Source of the DNA: Bog-756 sp963769905 | GTDB taxonomy: Bacteria > Actinomycetota > Acidimicrobiia > Acidimicrobiales > RAAP-2 | NCBI GenBank assembly: GCA_963769905.1 | Contig: CAVYNG010000002.1 | Coordinates: 496,001 to 560,000 of the forward strand | Direction of reading: 5' to 3' | Length of the DNA: 64,000 nucleotides | Part shown: positions 40,997 to 50,550 of the stretch, piece by piece | Position numbering within the stretch: the first letter of the stretch is position 1 | Layout: the number at the start of each line of letters is the position of its first letter | Notes under the pieces: model-generated | Database searches by the model: none | The model's input: the letters and a program-made list of their open reading frames with translations, nothing else | What the model was told of the DNA's origin: nothing | Program-made: the position numbers and the translations under genes

Positions 40997-42362
40997 CGAG
41001 GAGATCCCGAATGCGCACGCGCGAACCGGTCTGGAGGACGGCACGACGGTAGATGCCGGCCGCGAAGAGGGCGGTACCGCCCGTCGCCACCACGGTGATC
41101 AGGACCGAGGCGACGAATTGCCACCAGACGACCTGGTTCAGTGAGACGAGCACCGGCATGCAGAACGGCGCGGTCGGGGGCAGGTACGCCAGGACCTTGA
41201 AGAAGAGGCTCGGATTCCCCGAGCTCGCGACGGTGATCGAGAAGATGTAGCCGATCAGGATCGGGATGCTGAGCGGGAGGGCGAGGGTTTGGACCTGATC
41301 CTGCCGTTCGGCGGTCGAGCCGGCCGCGGCGTAGAGCCAGCAATAGAAGGCGTACCCGAGCACCAACCAGAGCAGCTCGCAGGCCAGGACCAGCGGGACC
41401 GTGCCGTGCAGCAGGTCCGAGCCCACCGCCTTGCCGACGACGAGAGCGAACACGACGACGAGGGCGGCCTGGCCGAATGCCACGAGACCGATGCCGATGA
41501 CCTTGCCCCCGAGGAGCTCGATCGGGCGAAGGGTCGCGAGCAGGACTTCGACAACCCGGCTGGACTTCTCCTGCATCACTCCGATCAGGATCCACGTGCA
41601 GTACTGCGTCAGCATGAAGAACAAGAGCACGAGTCCGATGACCGACGTGGCCTTGGTCGTGCTCGAGGTGCTCGGCTGGAGCGTCACCACAGGTACCGAT
41701 TTTGCGTGGGTCACTTGCGAGGCCTGCGCAGGAGTCAGCCCCGCGGTCTGATAGGCCTTGAGCACCCCGAGGTACGCGGCCACCTCCTGGACCAGTCCGG
41801 AGTCGGCCGCAGAACTCTTCGAGCTCGTCGACTGGTCGAGCAGCAATTCGCTGTCGTCGACGATCGCGAGGTCGATCTTCCCGGAACGGAGGTCGGCCTT
41901 GGCCGCGGCGAGGGAGGGGAGGGGCACGATGGAGACCCGGTCCTGGTTCCTCGCCGCCGCCGCGTGCACGATCTGGCTGACTTCCGTGCGGTTGCCCCCG
42001 ACGATCCCTACGGTCTGCGCGGTGAGTGCTCCGCCCTTGTGGAGCGTCGGGATCACGATCGCCGCGGCGACCACCAGGAGGATGACGAGCGTGCCGATCC
42101 GGAAGATGCGTCCTCGGACCCGCTCGCGGATCTCGCGCATGGCGACCAGTCCGACGTCCCCGAGGGACAGGTCCGTGTCGACCCGGAATCGGGGACGGCG
42201 CTCGCCGAGGCCACGCGGCGTGTTCGACGTCCGCGCCGTGTCGGAACCGGTGGTGGCGTCGGCCGCATCTTGTCGAGCGCGCCGACTCCGTCGGCTCTTC
42301 CAGATCCCGACACGGAGAATGACGACCACCGCGACGACGAGGATGACATAGAGACCCTTCAT
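40980..42362 (-). CDS. ABC-2/NatB-type ABC transporter permease
   Basis: This 460-residue membrane subunit has one N-terminal helix, a basic linker, then a helix (IGTLVILLVVAAAIVIPTLH), a large extracytoplasmic domain (about residues 110-230), and six C-terminal helices. GLVLLFFMLTQYCTWILIGV and VMQEKSSRVVEVLLATLRPI carry the E(K)SSR..E.L motif of NatB/YhaP permeases. With the ATPase encoded just upstream (overlap ATGA), it forms an exporter of unknown substrate; the NatAB prototype pumps Na+. Starts at ATG 42362. Confidence 0.85.
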   Translation of the reverse strand: MKGLYVILVVAVVVILRVGIWKSRRSRRARQDAADATTGSDTARTSNTPRGLGERRPRFRVDTDLSLGDVGLVAMREIRERVRGRIFRIGTLVILLVVAAAIVIPTLHKGGALTAQTVGIVGGNRTEVSQIVHAAAARNQDRVSIVPLPSLAAAKADLRSGKIDLAIVDDSELLLDQSTSSKSSAADSGLVQEVAAYLGVLKAYQTAGLTPAQASQVTHAKSVPVVTLQPSTSSTTKATSVIGLVLLFFMLTQYCTWILIGVMQEKSSRVVEVLLATLRPIELLGGKVIGIGLVAFGQAALVVVFALVVGKAVGSDLLHGTVPLVLACELLWLVLGYAFYCWLYAAAGSTAERQDQVQTLALPLSIPILIGYIFSITVASSGNPSLFFKVLAYLPPTAPFCMPVLVSLNQVVWWQFVASVLITVVATGGTALFAAGIYRRAVLQTGSRVRIRDLLARSAH

Positions 42363-43261
42363 TCGAGCACGAGCGCCTCTCGGAACACCTCTGACAGACG
42401 GCGGCGCTCGAAGCTGAACTCGGTGACGCGACCGGCTCGCATCGCGGCGCGAAGGACCTCGTCACTGTCGACCGCGTCGCCGAGGACGAGGCGTACCGCT
42501 CCTCCGCTGACCTCCGACACCGTGACACCGGGGAGCTGGCCGGCCCAGTCAGTGGTCCGAACCCCCTCGATACGGACGACCAACCGCCGACTGCCGCTGG
42601 TCGCCAACTCGTCGACGGTCCCCGAAACGACCAGCCGACCGTGGTCGATGATGATGACCCGATCGCAGAGGTCTTCCACCTGGTCGAGCTGGTGGCTGCT
42701 GAAGAGCACGCCGTTGCCCGCCCTCGCCCGATCGACCAGCACCTGGCCGATGGCGTCGATGCCGGTCGGGTCGAGCCCGGAGAGTGGTTCGTCGAGCACG
42801 AGCAGCACGGGTTCGTGGACGAGTGCGGCCGCGAGCTGCACCCGCTGCTGGTTGCCGTGCGACAAGGTCTCCACCTTCGAGTGCTTTCGGTCGGCGATCT
42901 CGAGCCGCTCGAGCCAGGCGTCGGTGGCTTTCGCGGCATCGGTTGCGGCAAGTCCGTGCAGGCGCCCGAGGTATTCGATCTGGTCGCCGACGAGCATGCC
43001 CGGGTAGAGGCCGCGCTCCTCGGGCATGTAGCCGAAGGAGCGGCGTTCGGATTGGCCGACTTGTCGACCGTTCCACGTGACCTGTCCTGCCTCGAGGTCG
43101 GTCAGGCCGAAGATTGCTCGCATCGCCGTGGTCTTGCCGGCGCCGTTGGGTCCGAGGAAGCCGACGACCTGTCCGGCCGGGACGTCGAAAGAGAGGTCGT
43201 CGAGGGCGATGACGCTGCCGTAGGTCCTCCGGAGCCCCTCCAGTTCGAGCAAACTACCCAC
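42359..43261 (-). CDS. ABC transporter ATP-binding protein (NatA-like)
   Basis: This 300-residue ATPase has Walker A GPNGAGKTT, a Q-loop region FGYMPEERGLYP, the signature SHGNQQRVQLAAALVHEP, Walker B LLVLDEPLSGLD and the H-loop SSHQLDQVED. The C-terminal 80 residues are the DUF4162-like extension found in NatA-type exporters (RLVVRIEGVRTTDW, VTEFSFERRRLSEVF). It should drive the NatB-like permease encoded downstream with a 4-bp overlap. ATG 43261 starts it. Confidence 0.9.
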   Translation of the reverse strand: MGSLLELEGLRRTYGSVIALDDLSFDVPAGQVVGFLGPNGAGKTTAMRAIFGLTDLEAGQVTWNGRQVGQSERRSFGYMPEERGLYPGMLVGDQIEYLGRLHGLAATDAAKATDAWLERLEIADRKHSKVETLSHGNQQRVQLAAALVHEPVLLVLDEPLSGLDPTGIDAIGQVLVDRARAGNGVLFSSHQLDQVEDLCDRVIIIDHGRLVVSGTVDELATSGSRRLVVRIEGVRTTDWAGQLPGVTVSEVSGGAVRLVLGDAVDSDEVLRAAMRAGRVTEFSFERRRLSEVFREALVLE

Positions 43262-43323
43262 TTCGGAAGGTTATTGCACGGACATTGCCTTCCCAACGGC
43301 ACTCGAGCGATGTCGGGCAACTT

Positions 43324-44127
43324 CTATCTCGTCAAGTGGTCCTCGCCCGAAGCTTGGATCTCGACCTGCGCGTCGACCTGACCGTCGGCTTCGGTCCTGC
43401 GCGCGACGGCAGCCTGCTGATCGCGGATGACAGCCTCGGCAGCCTCGATCGCGAGGCTGTCGGGGCGTGGCCCGTCCCAATCGAGATACCAGTGCCGGTT
43501 CAAGTTCGCGAGCCACGAGTCGCCCGCAGGGAGGAGACCGAACCGCGAGATGGTTCGTTGCCGTCCGACCTGATCGGAGTAGAGCAGCTCCACGTCGATC
43601 CGATGACCGTTCTCGATCGCCTCCACGACATGAGCACGGATCCCATCGTCAGGATTGCGCAGGGCCCCCTGCCACATGCCGATGTCACCGGCAGGCACGT
43701 AGAGGTCGCGTGACTGGAGACGAAATTCCTCCACTGGTGTGTGAACGGTGAGATCGCTCGGGGTATCAGATCCCATTCTGATCGCCCAGCCCTGGCACAC
43801 CGCGATGCCGCTTCCCACGTTGCGCAAACTGATCGCCAGGTAGACCATTCCGTCGTTGTGATCGACCGCCGCATGTCCGCCGGTGGCATGCACCCAGTTG
43901 CCCTCGAGGAACATGATCTTCTGTACCGGATCTTCGAGCCGCGAAGGTGCGAGGAGGGGTCGTCGTTGTTCCTGCAGTGCTATCTCCGCGATGCGTGCCG
44001 ACCGGTTGGAAGAACGCACGGCAGAGAACGTGGCGACTGCCAGTACGAGGGTGCCTGCTGCCGTGGCGAGGGAGGCAACCGTCGTCCAGTCGATCGCGAG
44101 AGGGCCCACGAATAGCCAGTCTGGCAT
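43324..44127 (-). CDS. single-span membrane protein of unknown function
   Basis: This 267-residue protein has one N-terminal membrane helix (VASLATAAGTLVLAVATFSA, about 17-36). A polar domain with beta-rich segments follows (MVYLAISLRNVGSGIAVCQG, VEEFRLQSRDLYVPAGDIG, HRIDVELLYSDQVGRQRTIS) and a charged C-terminal tail. This resembles scattered actinobacterial proteins whose soluble domain sits behind one helix; no family name is certain. ATG 44127 is chosen because the helix begins shortly after it. It is divergent from catalase (214 bp). Confidence 0.55.
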   Translation of the reverse strand: MPDWLFVGPLAIDWTTVASLATAAGTLVLAVATFSAVRSSNRSARIAEIALQEQRRPLLAPSRLEDPVQKIMFLEGNWVHATGGHAAVDHNDGMVYLAISLRNVGSGIAVCQGWAIRMGSDTPSDLTVHTPVEEFRLQSRDLYVPAGDIGMWQGALRNPDDGIRAHVVEAIENGHRIDVELLYSDQVGRQRTISRFGLLPAGDSWLANLNRHWYLDWDGPRPDSLAIEAAEAVIRDQQAAVARRTEADGQVDAQVEIQASGEDHLTR

Positions 44128-44341
44128 TGCGTCAGAGGGTCGGGCGCAGTCGGGGCCGGGGCCTCCGGACCGTCCGCGTCTTCCGGACCAGGTCAGTTCC
44201 TCGCCCCTCGCAACCGGTCGGAGTCCAGGTCGGGCGAGCCGCGGCGGGCGACGGTCGGGAGCGTCCGCGTCCCGCTTATCCTCGTTCGGAGAGAGGCCCG
44301 TGGCCGATCTGCGACGGGCCCTGAACGAAGAAGGGGGTCTG

Positions 44342-45814
44342 ATGAGCCAGCAGAGATCGAAGCGACCGGCGACCACGACCGACGCGGGTATTCCCGTTGC
44401 AAGCCAGGAGCATTCGTTAACCGTCGGCCCCGACGGGCCCGTCCTGCTGCAGGACTTCTACCTGATCGAGCAGATGGCGAACTTCAACCGCGAACGGATC
44501 CCCGAGCGCCAGCCGCATGCCAAAGGTGGTGGGGCCTTCGGGTCTTTTGTGGTGAAGAACGACCTCAGTCGCTACACCAAGGCCGCGGTGTTCCAGCCTG
44601 GCACCGAGACGGATCTGGTCCTCCGGTTCTCGACCGTCGCCGGCGAGCGCGGCTCGCCGGACACCTGGCGCGATCCACGCGGTTTCGCGCTCAAGTTCTA
44701 CACGAGCGAGGGAAACCTCGACATCGTCGGCAACAACACTCCGGTCTTCTTCATCCGGGACCCGATCAAGTTCCAGAACTTCATCCGCTCGCAGAAGCGC
44801 CTTGCCGGCAACAACCTCCGTGATCCCGACATGCAGTGGGATTTCTGGACGCTTTCGCCGGAGTCGGCGCATCAGGTCGCCTGGCTGATGGGGGACCGCG
44901 GCATCCCGCGGAGCTGGCGTCACATGAACGGGTACTCGTCGCACACCTACATGTGGGTCAACGCCGCCTACGAGCGCTTCTGGGTCAAGTACCACTTCAA
45001 GACCGACCAGGGCATCGAGTTCCTCACTCAGGCCGAGGCCGATCGCATTGCCGGCGAGGACGCGGACTATCACCAGCGGGACCTCTACGAGGCCATCGAA
45101 CGAGGCGAGTTCCCGAGCTGGTCCCTCAAGATGCAGATCATGCCGTTCGAGGAGGCCAAGACCTACCGTTTCAATCCGTTCGACCTGACCAAGGTCTGGC
45201 CGCATGGTGACTACCCGTTGGTGGACGTCGGGACGCTCACGCTCAACCAGAACGTGGCCGACTACCACACCCAAATGGAGCAAGCGGCGTTCCAACCCAA
45301 CAACACCGTGCCCGGGACCGGGCTCTCGCCGGACAAGATGCTGTTGGCCCGCGGCTTCTCCTACGCCGATGCACACCGCGCCAGGCTCGGTGTCAACTAC
45401 CAGCAGATTCCGGTCAACCGACCGAAGTCGCCCGTACGCAACTACTCAAAGGACGGGGTCATGCGCGTCGAGAACGTCACCGACCCCGTCTACTACCCCA
45501 ACTCGGTGGAGGGGGCTCCCGCCGCGGACGCCGACACCTACGCCGAGCATGCCGTCTGGGCCGCGGACGGCGAGATGGTTCGAGCCGCCTATACCCTGCA
45601 CGAAGAGGACGACGACTTCGGACAGCCCAACACCTTGGTCAACGAGGTCCTGGACGACGCGGCGCGGGATCGTTTGGTCGACACCGTCTCGGGGATCCTC
45701 TCCGGCCTACGGCGCGAGGAGGTTCTGCAGCGCGCCTTCGACTACTGGCGGAACATCGACAAGGCGGTGGGGGACCGCATCATGGCCGCGGCCCTCGAAA
45801 AGAGGAGGGCTTGA
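44342..45814 (+). CDS. monofunctional haem catalase
   Basis: Catalase splits hydrogen peroxide into water and oxygen in the cytoplasm. The 490-residue product has the distal His in PHAKGGGAFGSF (His59), the Asn in DIVGNNTPVFFIRDPIKF, and the proximal haem ligand Tyr341 in RGFSYADAHRARLG. The length fits a small-subunit clade. ATG 44342 has GAAGGGGG upstream. The gene faces a CNB/flavin reductase fusion gene whose stop is only 14 bp away, an arrangement that suggests a shared redox-stress role. Confidence 0.96.
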   Translation: MSQQRSKRPATTTDAGIPVASQEHSLTVGPDGPVLLQDFYLIEQMANFNRERIPERQPHAKGGGAFGSFVVKNDLSRYTKAAVFQPGTETDLVLRFSTVAGERGSPDTWRDPRGFALKFYTSEGNLDIVGNNTPVFFIRDPIKFQNFIRSQKRLAGNNLRDPDMQWDFWTLSPESAHQVAWLMGDRGIPRSWRHMNGYSSHTYMWVNAAYERFWVKYHFKTDQGIEFLTQAEADRIAGEDADYHQRDLYEAIERGEFPSWSLKMQIMPFEEAKTYRFNPFDLTKVWPHGDYPLVDVGTLTLNQNVADYHTQMEQAAFQPNNTVPGTGLSPDKMLLARGFSYADAHRARLGVNYQQIPVNRPKSPVRNYSKDGVMRVENVTDPVYYPNSVEGAPAADADTYAEHAVWAADGEMVRAAYTLHEEDDDFGQPNTLVNEVLDDAARDRLVDTVSGILSGLRREEVLQRAFDYWRNIDKAVGDRIMAAALEKRRA

Positions 45815-45828
45815 GCGCCGCTCCGAAG

Positions 45829-47493
45829 TCAGTCCGCGAACGTGAGGTACTGGTGGACCGAGCTCACGCAGGCTGACCCTTCGCCCACGGCGGCGGCGAC
45901 CCGTTTGACCGAGCTGGATCGGACATCACCCACCGCGAAGAGCCCCGGGTGGCTGGTCTCGTAGGGCAGTGGGAGGCGGCCGAGCAGACGCCAGGTCTCC
46001 CCGAGGTCTTCCTCGCGGAGCTGACGGTCGGTGAGGACGAAGCCGTGCCCGTCGAGCGCCGCACATCCGGAGATCCATTGCGAGGCGGGGTCCGCGCCGA
46101 TGAAGGAGAACAAACCCGCACAGGGAAGATCGACGCCGCCGTCGGGGCCCTCGATGCGGGCGGAAGTGATGGTCTGGTCGCCTTCGAGGGCAGTGATCCG
46201 GGACTGGGTACGAACCTCGATCTTCGGGTGCCCATCGATTCGGTCGGTGAGGTACCGCGACATGCTGGCGCCGAGGTCGTCGGCACGGATGACGATGGTC
46301 ACCTGGCTGCCGGACTGGGCGAGGAAGAGCGCCGCCTGTCCGGCGGAGTTGCCGCCACCCACGACGACGACGGGTGACGTGGCGCACTGTCGGGCCTCCG
46401 TCTCGGTCGCCGCGTAGTAGACCCCGTTTCCCTCGAATTCCTCGAGCCGCGGGATGTCCAGCCGACGGTATGAGGCGCCGCTTGCCACGACGACCGCCCG
46501 CCCGGCGACCTCGGTTCCGTCGGAGAGCTGGACGCGCAGATAACCACCCTCCTCCCTCAAGGACCTGGCTTCGCAGGGGCTGGTGAGGTTCGCACCGAAC
46601 TTCTCGGCCTGCACCACCGCTCGCTGGGCCAGCTCGCTACCGGAGATGCCCATGGGGAACCCGAGATAGTTCTCGATCCGCGAGCTCGTTCCCGCTTGGC
46701 CGCCGACACTGTCCATGTCGACACCCAACGTGTGGAGGCCCTCTGAAGCTCCGTAGACGGCAGTCGCCAGTCCCGCCGGGCCGCCGCCGACGACGACCAG
46801 ATCGAAGAGGCGTCCGGGAAGATTGTCGACGGTGAGCCCGAGGTATGTCGCCAGCTCTCCGGGAGTCGCCCGTCGCAAGACCGACGTTGCGGTGATCACG
46901 ACCGGCAGATCGTCGGGTCGTACCCCCGAATGGTCGAGGACGGTCCCGACGCCTGCATCCGCGTCCGGGTCCAACCACTCGTGAGGTATACGGAGCCGAG
47001 CCAGGAACTCGCGGAGCCGCAGCGAGTCCGGCGAGTATTGCGACCCGACGACCCGGATCGAGGACGCCGCGCCGGTCAGGAGGATCGAGCGGCGCGAGAC
47101 GAAGGCGGCGAGGATCTTGTCGCTCAACTGTGGCACGGTCGCGATGACCCGTCGCAAGCTGTCTCGGGGCACCACGAGGACCTCACCGGCTTCGACGACC
47201 CGGGTGGAGACGAAGACGCGCATGCCGGTGATCATGTTGAGCTCACCGAGGAAGCGTCCCGCTCCGTGCCGAGCGAGGATCTGCTCGTCTTCGCCCTCAC
47301 CGAGCACGACCTCGATGGCACCGCTGATGACCACGAAGAAGTCGTAGGTTTCATCGCCCGCTCGGTAGAGGTACTCGCCTTCGACGATCGGGCGCCGGGC
47401 GCCGAGCTGCTCGAGGTACGCGATCTCCTCGCCGGTGAGGTCGGCGCTGGCTTCGCCTGAAAGGTCGAAGAGCGGTTGACTGCTGTCTGCCAT
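45829..47493 (-). CDS. cyclic-nucleotide-binding / thioredoxin-fold / flavin reductase fusion
   Basis: This 554-residue protein has three parts. Residues 15-135 are a cNMP-binding (CNB) domain with FLGELNMITG and VPRDSLRRVI. Residues 145-225 are a thioredoxin/glutaredoxin-like domain (SPDSLRLREFLARLRIPHEW). The rest is a thioredoxin-reductase-like FAD/NAD(P) module with VVVGGGPAGLATAVYGASEG, VVVVGGGNSAGQAALFLAQS and LFAVGDVRSSSVKRVAAAVG. The CxxC redox pair of true thioredoxin reductases is absent. The fusion is a recognised family of CNB-linked reductases. ATG 47493 starts it. It is convergent with catalase. Confidence 0.88.
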   Translation of the reverse strand: MADSSQPLFDLSGEASADLTGEEIAYLEQLGARRPIVEGEYLYRAGDETYDFFVVISGAIEVVLGEGEDEQILARHGAGRFLGELNMITGMRVFVSTRVVEAGEVLVVPRDSLRRVIATVPQLSDKILAAFVSRRSILLTGAASSIRVVGSQYSPDSLRLREFLARLRIPHEWLDPDADAGVGTVLDHSGVRPDDLPVVITATSVLRRATPGELATYLGLTVDNLPGRLFDLVVVGGGPAGLATAVYGASEGLHTLGVDMDSVGGQAGTSSRIENYLGFPMGISGSELAQRAVVQAEKFGANLTSPCEARSLREEGGYLRVQLSDGTEVAGRAVVVASGASYRRLDIPRLEEFEGNGVYYAATETEARQCATSPVVVVGGGNSAGQAALFLAQSGSQVTIVIRADDLGASMSRYLTDRIDGHPKIEVRTQSRITALEGDQTITSARIEGPDGGVDLPCAGLFSFIGADPASQWISGCAALDGHGFVLTDRQLREEDLGETWRLLGRLPLPYETSHPGLFAVGDVRSSSVKRVAAAVGEGSACVSSVHQYLTFAD

Positions 47494-47749
47494 GACAGGG
47501 CATTCTTGTCCGGTATCGCGGGCAGGATTCGCGGGGACGATCGGTCACATGCGCCAGGAGGGCGGTCCTCCTGCTCCGAACTGGGACTTTGGATCGTCGC
47601 CCTCGAGGAACGCTCAGCGAGGTGAGAGATCGTCTGCTACTGCCAGGGCCGATCGTGCCGGGTGCCACTGGCTGCAATTCCCCCTACACGGGTGCGGTGA
47701 CGTTCGACCTGACCCCGCGATGAGCGTCCCAACACGCGTGCAAACCGAG

Positions 47750-49228
47750 TCAGCCTGTTTGCCGTGCGACCTGTGAGACTGCTGCGGAGTGCAGCAGCTC
47801 GACTGCATCTCCTGGGAGCAGGAAGCCGGCAGTTTGGTCCCCGTGAATCGCACGAGCCCAGGCCGAGACGAACTGGGCATGGTTCCTGTAAAGGCCAGAG
47901 AGTTGTGCGGCGCCGTACGGCACGGTGGAGCCGAAAAGGAAGCAGAAGCCGCCGCGGTTGCCTTGGCTGCTCAATGCGGCAATCGGCGCGTCTACCTGTG
48001 GAGTTCGCACGCCTCCGATCGCGTTTCCGTTTGCGTCGAGCTTGTACACGACCGGCGAAGAATGGGTCGTCGCCAAAAGGGAGGCTCGAGGGGGCGGCAT
48101 ACCGTCGACGGCCCACCTATTGAGCCAATGCATGGCCGCGTCGAGTGCCCAGTGGGTTCCGCCGGTGTTGATGGGAACGGCGCAGGTGAACCCACCTGCA
48201 GGAGTGCGCGTCGGGTTCTGCATGGCAGCCAGGTTGGCAACAGCGCCCTGACCGTTGCCGGTGTCGTTGGGACCGATCGCGAGACCGTAGTTGTCGTAGT
48301 GCGAGCTGCCCGCGACCTCCCAGAGCCGGAACCACTTTGGATTGCCGAAGTGCAGCCGGTCGGTCAGGTTGCTGTTGTAGACGTCGGTTTCGGTCTCGAA
48401 CTCGAGCACCGGTACACCGAGGTCACTGCGGATCGTGGTCGGGTTCGGGGCCGAGTAGTTGGTCTGCGGTGCTTGAGAGAGCGGAGCACCGGTACCAAAT
48501 TGACTGTGCACGAGGAAACCCTGAAAGACATTTGCACTCGGCTGTACCGCATCGATGTAGGTCATGAGGCGTCCGGCCGACTGCGACTCACCGACCGCAA
48601 TCAGCGTGTGGGGCCGCAAACCCGCCAGGATCATCCCGGCGTCGTCGCGAACCGCTTCGCCAGCTTGTGAAAATATGTCGTAAGAGAAGCTGTCGCCTGG
48701 GTGCGAGAGTTCCGAGTACTCGGCAGGATCGGTTGATTTCGCTGCGTCGACGCCCACCTGTTGGGCGGAGACTCCCACCCAGGCGAAGCCACCGCGAACC
48801 AATTCGTTGTGGGACAGCGTCCAGTCAGGAGCGTCGTCAATGCCGCCGCTCACATTGAGCCATTCGGCCACGACTGTCCCGTTGAACTTCTTGGGATCGA
48901 TCGGACGGTAGACGGCGATTCGTGTGCTGTACGACGCGCTCGCGCCGGTCGTGATCTTCCATTTCCCGTCGCTCGTCAGGGGCTGCGCCGGCACGTAGGA
49001 GCGGGCGGTGCCAGAGAGGAAGAACTGAGACTTCTCGTAACCGACGTTTGACAGGTCGAAGTTTGTGCCATAGAGGGTCTTGTCGAAGGTAGGAGATGTG
49101 ACCCGAACGGGCCCGGTTACCATGACTCCTGACGAGGGGTGTGAGGAACTCGTCGATGTCGAACTGCCGGTGGAGGTGGACGACTCTGAGCTCGGTGAGC
49201 CTCCACACGCCACGAGAACGATGCTCAT
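47750..49228 (-). CDS. PF20091-like alpha/beta-hydrolase-domain lipoprotein, start uncertain
   Basis: This 492-residue protein has a hydrolase core: VVAEWLNVSGGIDDAPDWTL, VGVSAQQVGVDA, LIAVGESQSAGRLMTYIDAV (nucleophile elbow GESQS), SDLGVPVLEFETETDVYNSN, and EVAGSSHYDNYG with the likely catalytic His. The first available ATG (49228) gives MSIVLVACGGS, a lipobox with almost no signal peptide. In-frame codons just upstream read RHIARAVAAVLI, an ideal signal sequence, but no start codon precedes them before a TGA. A 1-base error or mutation near 49240-49265 would explain this. The substrate is unknown. Confidence 0.75.
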   Translation of the reverse strand: MSIVLVACGGSPSSESSTSTGSSTSTSSSHPSSGVMVTGPVRVTSPTFDKTLYGTNFDLSNVGYEKSQFFLSGTARSYVPAQPLTSDGKWKITTGASASYSTRIAVYRPIDPKKFNGTVVAEWLNVSGGIDDAPDWTLSHNELVRGGFAWVGVSAQQVGVDAAKSTDPAEYSELSHPGDSFSYDIFSQAGEAVRDDAGMILAGLRPHTLIAVGESQSAGRLMTYIDAVQPSANVFQGFLVHSQFGTGAPLSQAPQTNYSAPNPTTIRSDLGVPVLEFETETDVYNSNLTDRLHFGNPKWFRLWEVAGSSHYDNYGLAIGPNDTGNGQGAVANLAAMQNPTRTPAGGFTCAVPINTGGTHWALDAAMHWLNRWAVDGMPPPRASLLATTHSSPVVYKLDANGNAIGGVRTPQVDAPIAALSSQGNRGGFCFLFGSTVPYGAAQLSGLYRNHAQFVSAWARAIHGDQTAGFLLPGDAVELLHSAAVSQVARQTG

Positions 49229-49705
49229 GATGAGGACTGCCGCGACAGCGCGTGCGATGTGCCTAGAGCCGGCAGTTCACGGCACATCGACCAGTGGTCA
49301 TCTCTGACGTCATGACTCCCCCTTTGGTCGGAAGCGCAGCGTCTTCACGTGCGATGGTCGCTGAGCCCGGAGTTGGCGCTCAACCCGGCTCAGACGCGTA
49401 TCGCCGTTCACGGTAGGGCAGTGCGCGAACCTCCAGGGCCTGCGCAGATCTGTCATCCCTCGTGCCCTTTTCGGTAGGCCCTCGCGGAACGATTCACATA
49501 CTCCAAGACCTCGGGTTCCGGGAGATACAAACCCCTGCGGTTATACCAATGGTCTTGCCTCTTGGTCTTGCATTCTGTCTGGGTTGGCACAATGCCTCCG
49601 CTCCTGAGGGCGTGCGATGCGTGAGCGCATGCGAGCTGCAATAAGGTGCGTCGGAATTAGAACAACCGGAAGCCAAAGGACGACAAGAGAGGTTCGACTC
49701 CATTG
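49229..49705. other. 477-bp intergenic region
   Basis: Lower GC than most of the window. A 62-codon minus-strand frame (49453-49641) ends LEYVNRSARAYRKGHEG and might be a gene remnant, but I cannot assign it. The damaged 5' end of the lipoprotein gene lies at the left side. Confidence 0.35.
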
Positions 49706-50086
49706 GTGTCACGCCACTTCGCCTACGCCGTCGACCGGCGCTATCTACCGGTGTTGGTTCCTTTTGGATTTCGACCATCAAAGGATGGCGTCACGCTGAC
49801 CGCCGAAGACTCCTTCTTGGCGACCTTCGGCTTCTTCAAGCTTGCAACACCGCTGACGAACATCACCGGCGCGCACATCACTCGGAATTACCGATGGTGG
49901 ACCTCCGTTGGCGTTCGCGGCTCGCGAGTCGACGACGGCTTGACCTTCGGGACGAACCACACCGCAGGCGTCTGCCTTCACTTCGGTGAGAAGGTGCCGT
50001 CACCGCTTCGTCGCAGCGGCCATTCAGCGCTGACGGTAACGGTCGCAGACCTCGAAGAACTGACAAGTGCCTTGGGAGGCGAATAG
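49706..50086 (+). CDS. conserved hypothetical protein
   Basis: This 126-residue protein has the pattern ATPLTNITGAHITRNYRWWT, SVGVRGSRVDDGLTFGTNHT, AGVCLHFGEKVPSP and HSALTVTVADLEEL, which recurs in actinobacterial proteins of unknown function. It has no signal peptide or membrane segment and looks like a soluble beta domain. GTG 49706 is the likeliest start; TTG 49703 is adjacent. An AAGAGAGG ribosome site lies about 13 bases upstream. It stands alone. Confidence 0.6.
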   Translation: MSRHFAYAVDRRYLPVLVPFGFRPSKDGVTLTAEDSFLATFGFFKLATPLTNITGAHITRNYRWWTSVGVRGSRVDDGLTFGTNHTAGVCLHFGEKVPSPLRRSGHSALTVTVADLEELTSALGGE

Positions 50087-50205
50087 CAACGGTCCCGTCT
50101 CACCGGCTACTGCATGAGCCGGTAGATCGCGATCCACTTTCGGGCACGATGGCACTGTCCATGATTGATGGAGACGCGCGTTCGCTGTCGCTCCAGGTCC
50201 ACGGC

Positions 50206-50550
50206 TCAGTGCAGAAGACGCTGCCAATTCGGAGGCACCCGACCTGCGGGGCCGGGTGTCGGTTGATCGAGCGGATGGTACTCGGGAGCAGCGAGCTCGG
50301 GCCCTTCGTAAAACTCGTTCGAGTCGTAGTCCCAGAACCAGTCCTCACCCGGCTCATAGCTCCGAATCACGGAGTGATTCGTGGCCTTCGCGTGGGCGGT
50401 CGCATGTTGGCTCGGTGACGTATCGCAGCATCCGATGTGGCCGCACTTCGCGCAGCGTCTCAGGTGAAGCCACCATCCGCCGGCTGCGAGGCACTCGGCG
50501 CATCCGGTGCCGCTCGGCGGCACGCTGGGGTCTATCCGGTCATCCACCAT
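50206..50550 (-). CDS. UBP-type zinc-finger protein
   Basis: This 114-residue protein has the UBP/ZnF_UBP pattern: GCAECLAAGGWWLHLRRCAK then CGHIGCCDTSPSQHATAH and a conserved ATNHSVIRSYEPGEDWFWDY. Cys and His residues in CAEC, CAKC, CC and HATAH provide the zinc ligands. Bacterial forms are stand-alone and of unknown role; they are not part of a ubiquitin pathway here. ATG 50550 is the start. The last part is Pro-rich. Confidence 0.88.
   Translation of the reverse strand: MVDDRIDPSVPPSGTGCAECLAAGGWWLHLRRCAKCGHIGCCDTSPSQHATAHAKATNHSVIRSYEPGEDWFWDYDSNEFYEGPELAAPEYHPLDQPTPGPAGRVPPNWQRLLH

Noticed and set aside
41289..43007. Plus-strand open frame opposite the ABC transporter genes
   Set aside because: No domain or ribosome site; it mirrors the codon bias of the real minus-strand genes.
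49453..49641. 62-codon minus-strand gene
   Set aside because: No recognisable family or ribosome site; possible remnant only, noted under the intergenic region.
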